A stretch of 24,791 nt of DNA, taken from Plantago elongata (Eukaryota; Streptophyta; Magnoliopsida; Lamiales; Plantaginaceae). The DNA lies in the NCBI GenBank assembly GCA_036897095.1, contig JAYMSP010002351.1:1-24791 (forward strand), given 5' to 3'. Below the pieces are notes generated by a model. It did not search any database. It saw nothing but the letters and a program-made list of their open reading frames with translations, and had not been told where the DNA came from. Within the stretch, counting starts at the first letter, position 1; every line of letters begins with the position of its first letter. This document shows positions 1 through 10,900 of the stretch, piece by piece. The translations under genes were made by a program, and so were the position numbers.

Positions 1-1099
1 TATATATATATATTTTTTATATTTCTAAATTCTAACTCTAATTGATATGCCTTAAACCGGACAAGAAATTAGAAGATTAAAAGCCATAATAAAGTTTAGC
101 ATCCAAATATAAAACACCAAGTATTACATGTCCGTGATAAAAAAGTCTAAATGATAAGCTAGTCAAATTGATAGTAATATATAAGTTCAAAGTTCAAATC
201 GTAGAAAGTGGTGCTGAAGCGGCATTTTTAATGAGGGTTAATTTATGATTATTAAATTATATTTATGCGTAGAGTTTTCACTTTTCATTCTAGTAATTTT
301 TTATAAATAATTAAATATATACTATATATATACATGTCGGATTGGATCGAATAATCCGCGAATTTACGGATCGGATCATCAAAATTCGAAACGTTAAAAA
401 TCTTAATCCGAAATTCGATCTGAAATGTTATGATCGAATTGGTTCGGACCAGATTATTGAATTTTCAGATCGGAGTAATTATGCTCACCCTTTGACCATT
501 TCACACTATGCATCTCAAACTTTTATGGAAAACCGTCAAATTAAAATCAAATATTTACGTATTACGTATAAATATTAAATATTTAACTTTAAATATTATG
601 TGTGTAATAAACCTTGTTATACTTATAATATATGTATTTCTTAAATCTTTAACATGTAAGTACTAACGGAGGAGAAGGATTGTTAGGTTCAAATTGGCAG
701 CACTTCATCCTGTATTCATGTGCGTTGCATGTCTACTCAGATTTGTTAAAGATTGACCAGGCTTCATACATTTGTTTCCGGTCGTTACAAACTTGCAAGT
801 TACTTCTGAGTCGCTATAAACTTTATGAAGAATTTTTTAAGTTTTTAATATATTTTTTATAGAACTTAATAAATAGTAGTAATGAGAGAATGATAAATTT
901 TAAATTTATACATTTTAATATGAAAGGGGGAATTTATTTTTAATGGAATGAATTTAAAATTAAAAATGATAATTATGTTATGCGGATATCTGCATATAAG
1001 TGTAAAAAAATTATATAAAAATGACAAATCAACTCAACGGTCACTTTCGGACATGTGTATTTTGAGTTGATAATGTGTATTTTGATTGTACTTGTTAAG
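1..1099. other. AT-rich intergenic stretch
   Basis: I see no gene here. It opens with a short TA run (1-12). A patch at about 335-480 is rich in GGATC/GATCGGAT-like words mixed with AAATTCGA, a composition common in dispersed plant repeats, and it breaks any coding pattern. The short open frames in this stretch do not resemble proteins I know. Confidence 0.6.
155..235 (+). repeat. possible tRNA-derived SINE relic
   Basis: The words CTAGTCAAATTGATAG and, about 20 bases later, GTTCAAATC sit in the order and spacing of a tRNA D-arm (A box) and T-arm (B box). No tail or target-site duplication could be set, so this is weak. Confidence 0.25.
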
Positions 1100-1183
1100 T
1101 TTCATACATCAAGTAGTCATAATCGATTTTCATATATGAAGTAGTTATAATTGATTTTCATATATTAAATAGTCATAATCGAT
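1100..1183 (+). repeat. 28-bp tandem repeat, three copies
   Basis: Three head-to-tail units of 28 bp start near 1100, 1128 and 1156. Each reads roughly TTTCATATATG followed by AAGTAGTCATAATCGAT, with a few substitutions per copy. AT-rich minisatellite with no sign of function. Confidence 0.85.
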
Positions 1184-1601
1184 TATCGAATGAAATCTCC
1201 AAACTAATCATTTTGAAATATAAAATCAAGTATTTTAAATGAGCTAAAATTTAAAAGTCCATAGCCAAAGGAATTTAATATTCCTAGCCCAATGGACCGC
1301 ACAAAATCAACCAAACAAAGCATTCTGGGGCATTTGAGCCCAAATCTCTCACAAATGCCTCAAACCAAACGATGCCCAAACTTCAAACAACCATGCACCA
1401 GCAGCACAATTCCGTGTGTGACTTCATATCCACCCTAGTTCAGGTTGCATTTTCACTTTTGCAAAATGATTTTTCTTCAATTCTACAATCACAAAAGTTA
1501 ATTAATACAATTGGTAGTGAAACAAATTATCTCCCATTTCCCCTGTTCCCACATCCCACTTCCCACTTCCCGTGCAATAGTCAGAAATTTCTAGAACTCA
1601 T

Positions 1602-1829
1602 ATGCTAATTAATATGAAGCAGGGTCTAAGAAATAACACAAACTTGAGCGCTGTCGATCTTATGCGCAAGGAGGAAAAAAGAGTACATCCCCGCAACAGA
1701 TTCGCAGATTGTCAATTGAATATACCTCCTACACCAGTTCCAAAAAGGGAGGAGGTTGAGTTGCAACATCAAAGGCAACCTCCTATACTAGTTGCAGAAA
1801 GAGAGGAGGTTGAGTTGCTATTAGTGTAA
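1602..1829 (+). other. unrecognised coding-like patch with in-frame 54-bp duplication
   Basis: An open frame ends with two imperfect 18-codon repeats starting at about 1725 and 1779: PPTPVPKREEVELQHQRQ, then a second unit PPILVAEREEVEL. The frame just before is basic and charged. The period is a multiple of three and the second unit keeps the REEVEL core, which is what one expects of a protein repeat, but 54 bp could be in frame by chance. I recognise no family. There is no clear start context, partner exon or splice logic, so this may be an exon relic or non-coding. A similar word, VPPIPQE, can be read near 2082. Confidence 0.25.
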
Positions 1830-3034
1830 CAACATCAAAGGCTAAAATGTTGTACAATTCTTCACATCATCCGGCTTTGATGCTTTTTTGCTGTATTTCT
1901 ACAAACAAATTTCCTCCTATCTGAGTGAGTTTTGCCAGATTTCTACAAATTTAATTTATATATGATACTACTATGAAAGTAGAGTCTATGAAGAAATATG
2001 ATAATCATAACCTAAGTTTTGTAAATCTTGCGAAAGCAAACTATTTAAAAGGAAGAAAAGAAAAAGTATATGCAGAATGAATGTACCTCCTATTCCACAA
2101 GAGATAAGAAGCTTGATGTTGTTACTAGAGCTCCCTGTTGAATACATTTCATTCATCACCAGTTAACTTAATATGGAGTGAAAGTATGGAGCTAGACAGT
2201 AGATCAATTTAAATGTTCATACACAATTTCACTGGACTACTTAAAGTTCAAATATGAGATCATGAGATTGTTGTCAATCAAACTGGTCCAAGCTTGAATG
2301 TGATAAAAGGATATGGCAGTTGAAAATTGATGTATCTGTTTCAGATCGCTGGGCACACGAGAAACGTACACTTGAATGGAAATGTAAAGAAATATATTTT
2401 GAACTCACTTTGTTTGATTTACTCTGTTATCTTGTGGTAAAGAAATGGAAAAGAAAGAAAGAATAAAAACTCTACCAGTGAACATGTTGAAGATCTTAAT
2501 TATACTGCTGTTTAAATTTATTGAAAAGAGTACTCAAGTTTATTGTAAAACTGAGTGGTGCAATGGGTTAAAATATTACGAAATATGTATTTTGTGATAT
2601 TTAATATGGGACGGACGAATTAACTAATACTGGATCCCTCTAACCACTAATCAATGTTAAGTTTTTTACGAAAATATATTTGTAAAGAAACACAACATGA
2701 AGTTAGAATTGTATTTTTAACCTGCGCGTACTTATAATTGTGATAACATAAACTAAAAGCTTACTTGTTAATTAGGGCAACAATATAAGCTTTTCGGATC
2801 TGATGTTACAACCCGAGAAACAAAGTCATCAACATGCATTTGTTGATCACAATAATTTAATACCAAAATCACGTATTTAAATACAATCTCGAGTTTGTAT
2901 GATTTTATTTCGAAAAATTGTTAAGATATTCTTCTTAGATGTTATGAATAATGCATGAATATCTTGTGTGTGAATTATGTAGGTGGTGCTTCATTTATAA
3001 GGTTACAATTCCTTAAATATCTCATTGGACTGAA
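1830..3034. other. intergenic, no recognisable gene
   Basis: AT-rich sequence with only short open frames and no match to a family I know. The TGTTACAACCC word near 2808 resembles the first bases of some plant LTRs but could not be tied to a second end. Confidence 0.5.
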
Positions 3035-3332
3035 CATGTAACGCTGCAAAGTTTTAAGTCAAGTCCACATCGCATAAGGAATTGAGAGCGCTGCTCATAC
3101 TAATAAAGTGCATATTCACCTCAAAAATTCACTTCTAAAATTTTTAAAGTTAAGCGAGCTTCTTGAAGCAATCTTAAATATCTTAGATGGGTCGCCAACT
3201 AAGAAATATTCCAGTTCACTCGAGAGAGAGTATAAGTGTACGCGAAGTGACTTGTATTGGTATAATGATATTCTCATACCACCCGAAAAGATGTTCAATA
3301 AGTACCGCTCGATCTGGTCTGTGTCGCTTACA
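3035..3332 (+). mobile_element. Cassandra-like TRIM LTR with 5S-rRNA-like segment (fossil)
   Basis: The segment at about 3090-3205 follows plant 5S rRNA in order: CTCATACTAATAAAGTGCA, then AAAGTTAAGCGAGCTT, then TTAGATGGGT. The 5S internal promoter words are recognisable. The flanks also follow the Cassandra LTR pattern as I remember it: a CCACATCG word upstream and a GAGAGAGAGTATAAGTG-like tract downstream. Cassandra is a terminal-repeat retrotransposon in miniature whose LTRs carry a 5S-like sequence; it has no coding capacity. Only one LTR-like unit is visible, so a solo LTR is most likely. The borders are estimates, taken from a TG near 3037 and CA at 3331-3332. It is clearly diverged and therefore old. 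Confidence 0.6.
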
Positions 3333-3335
3333 TAA

Positions 3336-3918
3336 GTATATCATAAATATTTTTTTATTGAATAGATAATATTAATTAAGTCAATTTAATTTTTCCTTTT
3401 GTTTAATATCATGTGAAACATTCTTTATGATTTTGAAGATTAATATTACCGATTGGCACCCAATTGAAGAATAATATGGAAACTGGAAAGTGAACATGGA
3501 TAGGCTGCAACTTCACGTGTAAAATAAACTAAGGTCTTAGGTGTGTGATTAGGCTGATGATGTAATGAACTAATCTTATCTTAATAATATGTTAGGCTAA
3601 AAGAACAAAAAAAACAAACTAAGGTGCGATTGCAGATTGGACCACGGCAAAATCATCTATTCAAGTTCCATTAATTTAATCAAACAATCCACATTTTGTG
3701 TGATCGCCAGCCAACAACAGCGATACACTATTTGTATTATTACACACATATAATTATTACTATTATTTGTGTTGTATTATTACACTTAATTGATTAATAT
3801 TGGTGTCGTATTATTATACATATTTAATTTACACCATTTGTATCATTACAATTATAATTTATATTTTATTTTAATTTCGTTGAATTAATTTAATTAAGTA
3901 TCCTTTCATTGCTACCTT
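3336..3918. other. AT-rich upstream region of the dioxygenase gene
   Basis: No gene seen. A GTATTATTACAC-like word recurs at 3734, 3774 and (as GTATTATTATAC) 3808, suggesting a degenerate 34-40 bp repeat in the promoter. Confidence 0.5.
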
Positions 3919-3925
3919 TATATAT
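3919..3925 (+). promoter_or_regulatory. TATA box of the dioxygenase gene
   Basis: TATATAT lies 45 bases before the ATG at 3970. Transcription would then start near 3950 with a leader of only about 20 nt. Position and composition fit a plant TATA promoter. Confidence 0.6.
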
Positions 3926-3969
3926 CAACACTTCACTCGTAAATTCCATACTTGCAAAAAGTATTACAA

Positions 3970-5307
3970 ATGGAGGGAGAAAACCCAAAATCCGTTCTTT
4001 CTGCACACAAACCAACTAGTGTCAAAGCCCTGTTAGATTCTGGCTTGCAAAAGATCCCCAAAATCTTCATTTGGCCATCTCACTTACTACAAGCTGAATC
4101 TCATTCATCAATGCTCCAAGTTCCCATTATCGACTTGAACGGGATTGAAAATGCTAGTGAGCGCAAACGTATCGTGGAACAAGTCGGAACGGCTTCAGAA
4201 AGATGGGGAATTTTCCAGGTGGTCAATCATGGGATTCCACAAAGCGTTCTGGATGGAATGATCGAAGGATTGCGCAAGTTCAACGAGCAAGACGAAGTGG
4301 AGAAGAGAAAGTATTACTGGAAGGATCGTCAGAGTAGAAAGGTAAGGTTTCATGGTGGTTATGATTTGGATATATTTCCAACAACTGCGGCTAGCTGGAG
4401 GGATACCTTGGCCATATTGACAGTGTCCGAACCTGATCCGGTTCAGTACCAAGATCTAATCCCTCCTCCATGCAGGTATATAGTTTTTCAAGTCATATCT
4501 GGATCAGAGATTACTCCGTTGTGATTCTATTTCTGAAATCGTTTAGATTTAACTATTGTCGAAAATGGCTTGATGATCACAATTTGACCCCTGAGTTCAT
4601 AGATCACCGGCTTTGGAGTTTTCAAAGCATGTTGACGATCTGGGAAACATATTGTTGGAGTTGTTATCAGAAGCACTTGCACTTGAAGCAGATCACCTAA
4701 AAAACATGGGATGCGGCAAGGGGCAACGACTCTATGGTCACTATTATCCTGCGTGCCCCGAGCCACAAGTGGCACTGGGAACTCCCAATCATTCAGATGC
4801 CGGGTTCCTTACAATGCTTATACAAAACCAAACTACCAGCGGCTTCCAAACCTTATATGAAGGCCAATGGGTCGATATTCCACCTCTTCCTGGAGCTATC
4901 ATAGTAAACATAGCTGATCTTCTCCAGGCATGTTCATTTCTTACAAATGTTTGAAATTGTGTGAACATTAAGCTCTCCAATGATGTATTTTGACTTCACA
5001 TCATGGACAATTCAAGTACTGATCGATAAGTGATAATGTTGAATTGTTGCAGGTGGTATCTAACGGAAGATTTAAAAGTGCAATTCATAGAGCGATTGCA
5101 CATCCTGTTGGACCAAGAATTAGTGCAGGATACTTCTTCGGAGGACCTGATGAGGTCGAGACTGATACGATTTACGGGCCGATTCAGGAGCTTCTCTCTG
5201 AAGGAACTCCTCGAGTGTACAGAGAGGTTCCATTGAGTGAACATAGAATGAACCTTGCTACTATCGGACCTGAAAAATACTGTGTTCTGGACTACTACAA
5301 GGTTTAA
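3970..5307 (+). CDS. 2-oxoglutarate/Fe(II)-dependent dioxygenase, ACC oxidase homolog-like
   Basis: Three exons: 3970-4475, 4603-4927, 5053-5307; 361 aa, the usual length for the family. Family members are cytosolic oxygenases of specialised or hormone metabolism that couple 2-oxoglutarate decarboxylation to substrate oxidation. The N-terminal DIOX_N region has the IPKIFIWP and WGIFQVVNHGIP motifs. The C-terminal jelly-roll core carries the iron ligands H232 and D234 (NHSDAGF) and H289 (AIHRAIA), plus the 2-oxoglutarate-binding R299-x-S301 (PRISAGYFF). All are intact. The closest family by memory is the 1-aminocyclopropane-1-carboxylate oxidase homolog/deacetoxyvindoline 4-hydroxylase-like group, which mostly does not make ethylene; the substrate is unknown. 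Start: the first in-frame ATG after the TATA box; an in-frame TTG at 3952 is not used. Intron 1 (127 bp) is GT-AG. Intron 2 (4928-5052) begins with GC. The frame is open throughout. Confidence 0.93.
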
Positions 5308-5764
5308 AGAAGCTGGCACACTAAAATACATTTATGACTAGTGAGAACATTGATATTAATATCAAGTTCCAAGTATTATTATCGCGTAATAATGTACTTC
5401 TATGGTGAACAAAATGAGTGTCTTTAATTGATGGGAATATATATGTTGTACGAACTTCTTTTAAATGTTATGAATTAGCCATATCATTGATTTGGTTTAT
5501 TAGCCCCAATCAGCTGTCTGATTCAACTGACTCCAAATGAAGTTCCGACTTTTTGATCAACTCATTGATATTCGATCCGTCATGGCAATTCATTTATTTT
5601 ATTATTAGTATCAATCATTGCCCCGTATATAATGTGATACTAGTAAGTAACCGTCCATTTCAATCAGGTTTTGTCAATTTGAATCGTATAGCAAACAACC
5701 CAACCTTCTACACCGTGGTATTATTACGATACTCTATAACTATAATGCCACATCTAATCTTACT
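5308..5764. other. 3' flank of the dioxygenase gene
   Basis: AT-rich trailer and intergenic sequence. No further coding signal or structured repeat was recognised before the Harbinger remnant. Confidence 0.5.
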
Positions 5765-5806
5765 CGATAAGTGTCGTCTCCGATGGGAGCTTAACGGCCG
5801 GCCACA

Positions 5807-5841
5807 CTGCCCAGGCAGCCGAGTTTCGGCTGCTTGGGCAG
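5807..5841. repeat. hairpin 1 in Harbinger 5' end
   Basis: Two 16-base arms, CTGCCCAGGCAGCCGA (5807-5822) and TCGGCTGCTTGGGCAG (5826-5841), pair around a 3-base loop with a single mismatch. GC-rich, unlike its AT-rich surroundings. Confidence 0.9.
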
Positions 5842-5846
5842 CCAAC

Positions 5847-5879
5847 GGTCATTGGTGGTGGACCCCACCACCAACGACC
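5847..5879. repeat. hairpin 2 in Harbinger 5' end
   Basis: Two 15-base arms, GGTCATTGGTGGTGG (5847-5861) and CCACCACCAACGACC (5865-5879), pair around a 3-base loop with one mismatch, immediately after hairpin 1. Confidence 0.9.
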
Positions 5880-5973
5880 ATGTGGTCATTATTTTAATAT
5901 ATATTTTTTTAAATCAGATTACATAAATAAAAAAATTCAAAAATTTTGAACGGCTATAAATTTTTTCAAACTC

Positions 5974-5981
5974 TATAAATA
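5974..5981 (+). promoter_or_regulatory. TATA box of the Harbinger transposase gene
   Basis: TATAAATA lies 103 bases before the transposase ATG at 6077. A second TATAAAT occurs at 5955-5961. Confidence 0.5.
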
Positions 5982-6076
5982 AAACCATAATTCATTTCAT
6001 TTCTTCACACTTCATTTTTCTCCCTTCTCCCACTTCTTAAATTTAAAACGTCTAAATTTTTTTAAACCTCTCCAAA

Positions 6077-7472
6077 ATGTCTTCATCTACTATCCAAAAC
6101 TACATTCCATCGTCGTCTGATTTCGATGACGATGTAGAACAACCCCCACTTGGAGTGATGACGAAGGTTCCACATCAAACACTCACCCAAATTACTACAC
6201 CCGTGCTACCAAACTCATTAAACAAGTCGTTCCTATTCTACTCGATCAACCACACAGAGCAATCTCAATCCCGTCCAAGGCGGTCGGGATATACCCATGA
6301 GTACATTGAGCGGGACAGGAAAACATTTGCGAACCATCTCGAGCGTGATTACTTTGTTGAACATCATGTACGGGGCGGTCAGGTTCTGACGTCGTTTTAG
6401 GATGGCGAGGCCATTGTTTCTCCGGATCGTGAATGCCTTGGAGCAACATGATCCATATTTTCAACAACGTCCGAATGCACTTGGGCGTAAGGGTTTCACG
6501 GTCAAAGAAAAATGTACTTCCGTGATGTGCCAACTTGCTTATGGTGTATGTGCAGACATGGTAGATGAACACAAGTTGCAGAGTCTACTGGTCAAGAAGC
6601 TTTACGACGTTTCTGTGACGGTGTTGTAGCAATATTTGGCCCGACGTATATGAAAGGTGTCAATGATGAGGATGTTCGTCAGCTATTCGAGGTGAACAAG
6701 GCAAGAGGTTTCCCCGATATGCTAGGAAGTATTGATTGCATGCATTGGCAATGAAAGAATTGTCCTTCTGCTTGGAAGGGTCAATTCCAAGGAAAGAACA
6801 AGAAATGCACGCTTGTTTTAGAAGCGGTTGCATCTCAAGATACTTGGATTTGACATTCTTTCTTTGATGTTTCAGGAAAGTTGAATGATATCACGGTGGT
6901 TGAAAGGCCATCCATGTTCAACGAATTGCTACAAGTTAAAGCTCCCCCCGTTAACTTTAGTGTTAATGGTCACGAATACTACTATCTAACAAATGAACAA
7001 ATGGTATATAGCTGAAGTGAGCAACCTTTCTGAAATCTATCAAGGGGCCAATTACTCTAAAACAGGCTAAGTTTGCACGCGGCACGAGGGGGTCTGGAAA
7101 GACGTTGAACGTGCTTTCGGTGTTCTACAATCGCGCTTCAAAGTGATTAAGGATCCAACATTGGCCCATACCCGAAAAGATCTTGCTAGAATCATGAATT
7201 GTTGTATTTGCTTGCACAACATGATAGTGGAGGATGAGCGTCACTTATATCTTAACTATAAAGATATCATCCTTGACATACAAGAAGATGCAGAAGAATT
7301 AGGCATCGACAATAACAATGATTATGTGTTCCATCGTAGGGATTCCGTCATCAATTCAATTGAGGGCTAGTTGCAGAGAAGGGCTTATGTAGAAAGTCGC
7401 GACATCCAACTCCAGCTGCAAGCGAACATGATAACACATGTTTGGTCACTCAGTGGTCCTATTCCTGAGTAG
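6077..7472 (+). pseudogene. Harbinger (HARBI1/ALP1-like, DDE_Tnp_4) transposase pseudogene
   Basis: Consecutive segments in different frames spell a plant Harbinger transposase: an N-terminal acidic start MSSSTIQNYIPSSSDFDDDV; RMARPLFLRIVNALEQHD; GRKGFTV with QLAYGVCADMVDE; RGFPDMLGSIDCMHW; KNCPSAWKGQFQGK; LVLEAVASQDTW; DVERAFGVLQSRF; CICLHNMIVEDER; and the tail RAYVESRDIQLQLQ. The three catalytic acids are still visible as D in GSIDCMH, D in LNDIT and E in DVERAFG. The gene is dead. There are frame changes near 6350-6365 and 6570. TGA stops sit at 6387, 6752 and 6851; the last two replace tryptophan codons. The region before DVERAFG (about 7000-7100) is also scrambled, and a TAG sits at 7368. 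The pattern of decay suggests a fairly old insertion. Confidence 0.85.
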
Positions 7473-7963
7473 TTGTTTTGATGTTCCGGTGCTTATGTTG
7501 ATTATTTTAATGTATAGTACTTTAATGTATTGGTTTGTTTCTTGTATTGTACTTTCATTTTCTCCTGATTTTTTCATTCTGATATATCATCAATTAAATA
7601 ATTTTAAAACGAGTTTTAAACATGCAATTTAATTAATTTCAACTTCCAACTAGTCTTAGAATATGTTAAACTTATTAAAAGAAATATAAAAAAAAAAGCA
7701 CTATGCATGATTATCCCGATGACCCATTAGACAGTATTTTCGGACCGCTAATATTCACGTGATGACCAGAGTGGTCTTACTACTAGTTTATGCATAATTC
7801 TGCAAAATCAGGGATGGTTGTGTAAATTGCCCTTCTTTCTATCAAGAACAGATTTAATCGTCCAAGTCGTATCAAATGTTTTGTCGTTCATAATTTCTGA
7901 TCAAAATCCCCAATTGGGTAAATATTGAAATTAGGGTTCCAAATCTTGAATCGGTACAATTCA
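7473..7963 (+). other. Harbinger trailer and OS-9 upstream region
   Basis: 7473-7660 is T-rich 3' sequence of the transposon. 7745-7963 is the promoter and leader of the OS-9 gene. A small palindrome GACCA-GAG-TGGTC lies at 7764-7776, next to the G-box. Confidence 0.5.
7756..7761 (+). promoter_or_regulatory. G-box (CACGTG) upstream of OS-9
   Basis: CACGTG followed by ATGACC lies about 200 bases before the OS-9 ATG. bZIP factors, including those of the plant unfolded-protein response, bind ACGT-core sites, and OS-9-type ERAD genes are often ER-stress induced. The link here is inference. Confidence 0.35.
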
Positions 7964-10900
7964 ATGAGACTTTCGTCGTTCTGTGTGGCCTTATTATTCT
8001 CTGCTATCCTCTTGGACAACGTTGTGTCCTCTGATCAGATCATTCCAGCTCAAACAGGTACCCCGAAAAGTTCAACATCACAAACTATTTTGTTTTGATT
8101 TCAAGGATTTTTGCTTAGATTATCGGCAATAACTCTGTGTTATGTACTGAATCTTCTGTGTGTTGAAAATTATGTGAATCCTTTGTGTAGTGTGTAGAGC
8201 TGATAGGTGTTTAATTGATATAGTTGAATAAATGTGGGATCCTCGGTTCATTAGTCGCTTATTAGTTTTGATTTTGAGTTTTATGATCCTTAGCATATTG
8301 AGCTTATGTTTCATTGTTCGTGTCACTGTTGATTTTAGGTGGTACCTTTGGCCGGAGCTCACGGGAACCGAAGTTCACTATTGAGTTCCACTCGGAGGAG
8401 GCACCGTACCAACCCGTATGTGAAATTGAGCTTGTCAAATAGTTATTTTATATTATTGAGTTTGTTTAGGTCATTGTCTATGAATCTCAGCGTCAGGGGT
8501 GCTTTGTTTTTTTCATTATAAATATTCTCATGGAAGTTAGTTGTGCTCATCCATGCTTATGCTAGCCAGTGTGAAGCCTTATCACTATGGCATAAGAATT
8601 TTTGTTCAATATGCCACATACATTCATTCCATATAGTTAGTGCCATGGAGCATGTAGAACGAATTTGATTTGCTTGCATACCGCAAATAATTGATGTTTG
8701 AGCGTTAGGCATTTGAAGATCTCAGAACTGTATAATATTTATTTCAGGATGATGATCAAGAGTCCCTTCTTATGCCCAACAATAAAGGAGAAAAGTTTTT
8801 ATGCTTTTTGCCTAAAGTGGAGAAATCAAAGACAGGAAAGATAGTTACTCCACAGAACATAACCAGCATGATTGTTGAGTCGGAGAAACAAATGAAGCTT
8901 AAGACACCAGATGAGCTATTGGATGTGCTAAAAGAACGTTGCTTTATTAGGGTAAAGTATTACAAAACACAGATCTTCCTTCAGAAAGAGATGTGCACAA
9001 TATATTGCAGTTCAATATCAAAGTCAAACTTGAATATTTGGTTTTTTCTTATTTAAATAGAATGTTTGACAAGAGCACTCGTATGAGGTTTTTTAAGTCT
9101 TGATTTTTTGCATTGGTGCCTCTTTTGTAATATTTTGAATATGATGCAGCAAGAAGGATGGTGGTCATACGAGTTCTGTTATCAGAAGCGGTTGAGGCAG
9201 ATTCATTTGGAGGATGAAAAGGTAGATCCTTTTTTGTATAGCTGCAACTTATAAATAAGTTGTTCTCATTGAAATTCTTTAAACAAATCGGTTTCAGCTG
9301 TGTTCCTACATGCGGCAGTCCGTTAATGTTTCTTAAAAATTTATGAAGTAGTATGTTGACAAATATGAATATCTGTATCCAACTGAAAAGCCTTGAACTC
9401 CAGAGGAAGCTCGACACCTCTGATCTACCCTTTGGTCAAGCATATAATCATTTCATAAATCTCGAAAGTCTATTTTATATATTTATCTTCCCCTGTTCAG
9501 TAGTGTTACCATAAGTTACCCACCTGTTAATACTTTATAGGTGGTTCAAGAATTTGTTTTGGGAGTGTATGATGCCGAAGCAACAGAAAGGAATAATGAA
9601 AATATATCTGATGTATCGACACTGAAGGATCCTCGGTCAAAAGATGCATCTCAGAGGTATGAATTTTAGTTTGCTTAATTCGAGAGATAACATTTACTCT
9701 GTGTCCCATTAATCTTTACAAAACTTGCCTTTCGGATGTACAGCTTAGCTTTGCACAACCCAAAAACGGAAAGTTGTATATTTTCTTATTTAACTGGTAA
9801 TACATTCATTGTCGTATAATACCCCACAGAATTGGATGCATATCATTCTTAATTTTAAAATGTGCAGGTACCATGCTCATACATTCAATAATGGAACCCT
9901 ATGTGATCTAACAAATGAGCCACGAGAGACAGAGGTAAGTGGCTGATTTGTCCTTATTGTTCTTAGCCATCAATGGCTATTATACTGATGTATTTCCCGA
10001 TTTTAGGTGAGATTTGTATGCTCTGAGCCCAGAGCTATGATAAGTTCGATAACAGAGTTGTCAACGTGCAAGTATGCTCTGACATTCCAATGTCCAACAC
10101 TTTGCAAGCACCCGTAAGACCAACTCATCTCACTTTTTATGTCTAATTTTAGGGGAAGCATCACCTATATACATGCTCTCTTGCTCTAGCAGATGCACTA
10201 TATTATTATACCAAAAGATGCTTCTGAAGCATATTTTTGGGACTTCTATTCTAGTTTTATACAATTTGATACTGGTATCTGAAGATTGTTTTCATAACAA
10301 TCACTATCTTATGTCAAGTTAATTACCCATCTTTTTTCTTCAATGATTGATGTTGGTCAAATGATATTATTCCTACTACAGAGTTTTATTACCCCGGTCA
10401 GGAGATATTGAGTTAGGTTATACTTTCTTAATAGCCGATTCCTTGTTCAGGACAAAGATTGGGTCCTTTAGATTTACTAAGATATGAAGTAGTGATACTG
10501 ATGCTGAGGGCTAGGGTGAGAAGTAAAGTTCAGCCACTTCTATCAACTGGATTTATTTTGTATTGAAGTATGAATCATCTGTTGGTGTCTAATGAATGAA
10601 CTTAACCTTCACAATAACAAAATTGGCATGTTTTGAGATACTTTGTTAATTTCACTGATTTAGTGAGCTTACCTGGTTTCATGCTTTAAGTGTGTTGTGA
10701 CTTGTAAGTCATTTACAATTCATTGTATTTGAGGTAGTTTGTATTATTTACAATTCATTTATTATGAGTCATTCACAATTCATTACTTTGTCAGATGAAA
10801 ACATGACGTGTTCTGAATTTCTTTGAGTAATACACTGCTTTTCATCACTTGGATATACATGCAAACTACAAATATTTTTCTTGCAGATTATTCCATGAAG

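Larger units (their letters stand above)
5765..7745 (+). mobile_element. PIF/Harbinger DNA transposon, degraded
   Basis: A transposase pseudogene (6077-7472) is preceded by a TATA-bearing promoter and a structured 5' end, and followed by a T-rich trailer. This is the normal layout of plant Harbinger elements with a HARBI1/ALP1-type transposase. The borders are uncertain. GTCTCCGATGGGAG near 5776 at the left, and the reverse complement of CCCATTAGACAG near 7723 at the right, are the best candidate terminal inverted repeats, but the match is weak and I could not confirm a TTA/TAA target duplication. The Myb-like second gene that autonomous elements carry is not visible, so this copy could not move itself. 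Confidence 0.75.

Noticed and set aside
342-578. 78-codon frame in GATCGGAT-rich sequence
   Set aside because: Dispersed-repeat composition without any protein family signal.
3090-3205. 5S rRNA gene
   Set aside because: The sequence is too diverged from plant 5S and is embedded in LTR-like flanks; a Cassandra-type fossil explains it better.
5553-5897. 114-codon frame
   Set aside because: Crosses the dioxygenase flank and the hairpin region of the Harbinger element; no protein similarity.
7438-7632. Hydrophobic 64-codon frame
   Set aside because: Lies in the T-rich trailer of the transposon; composition artefact.
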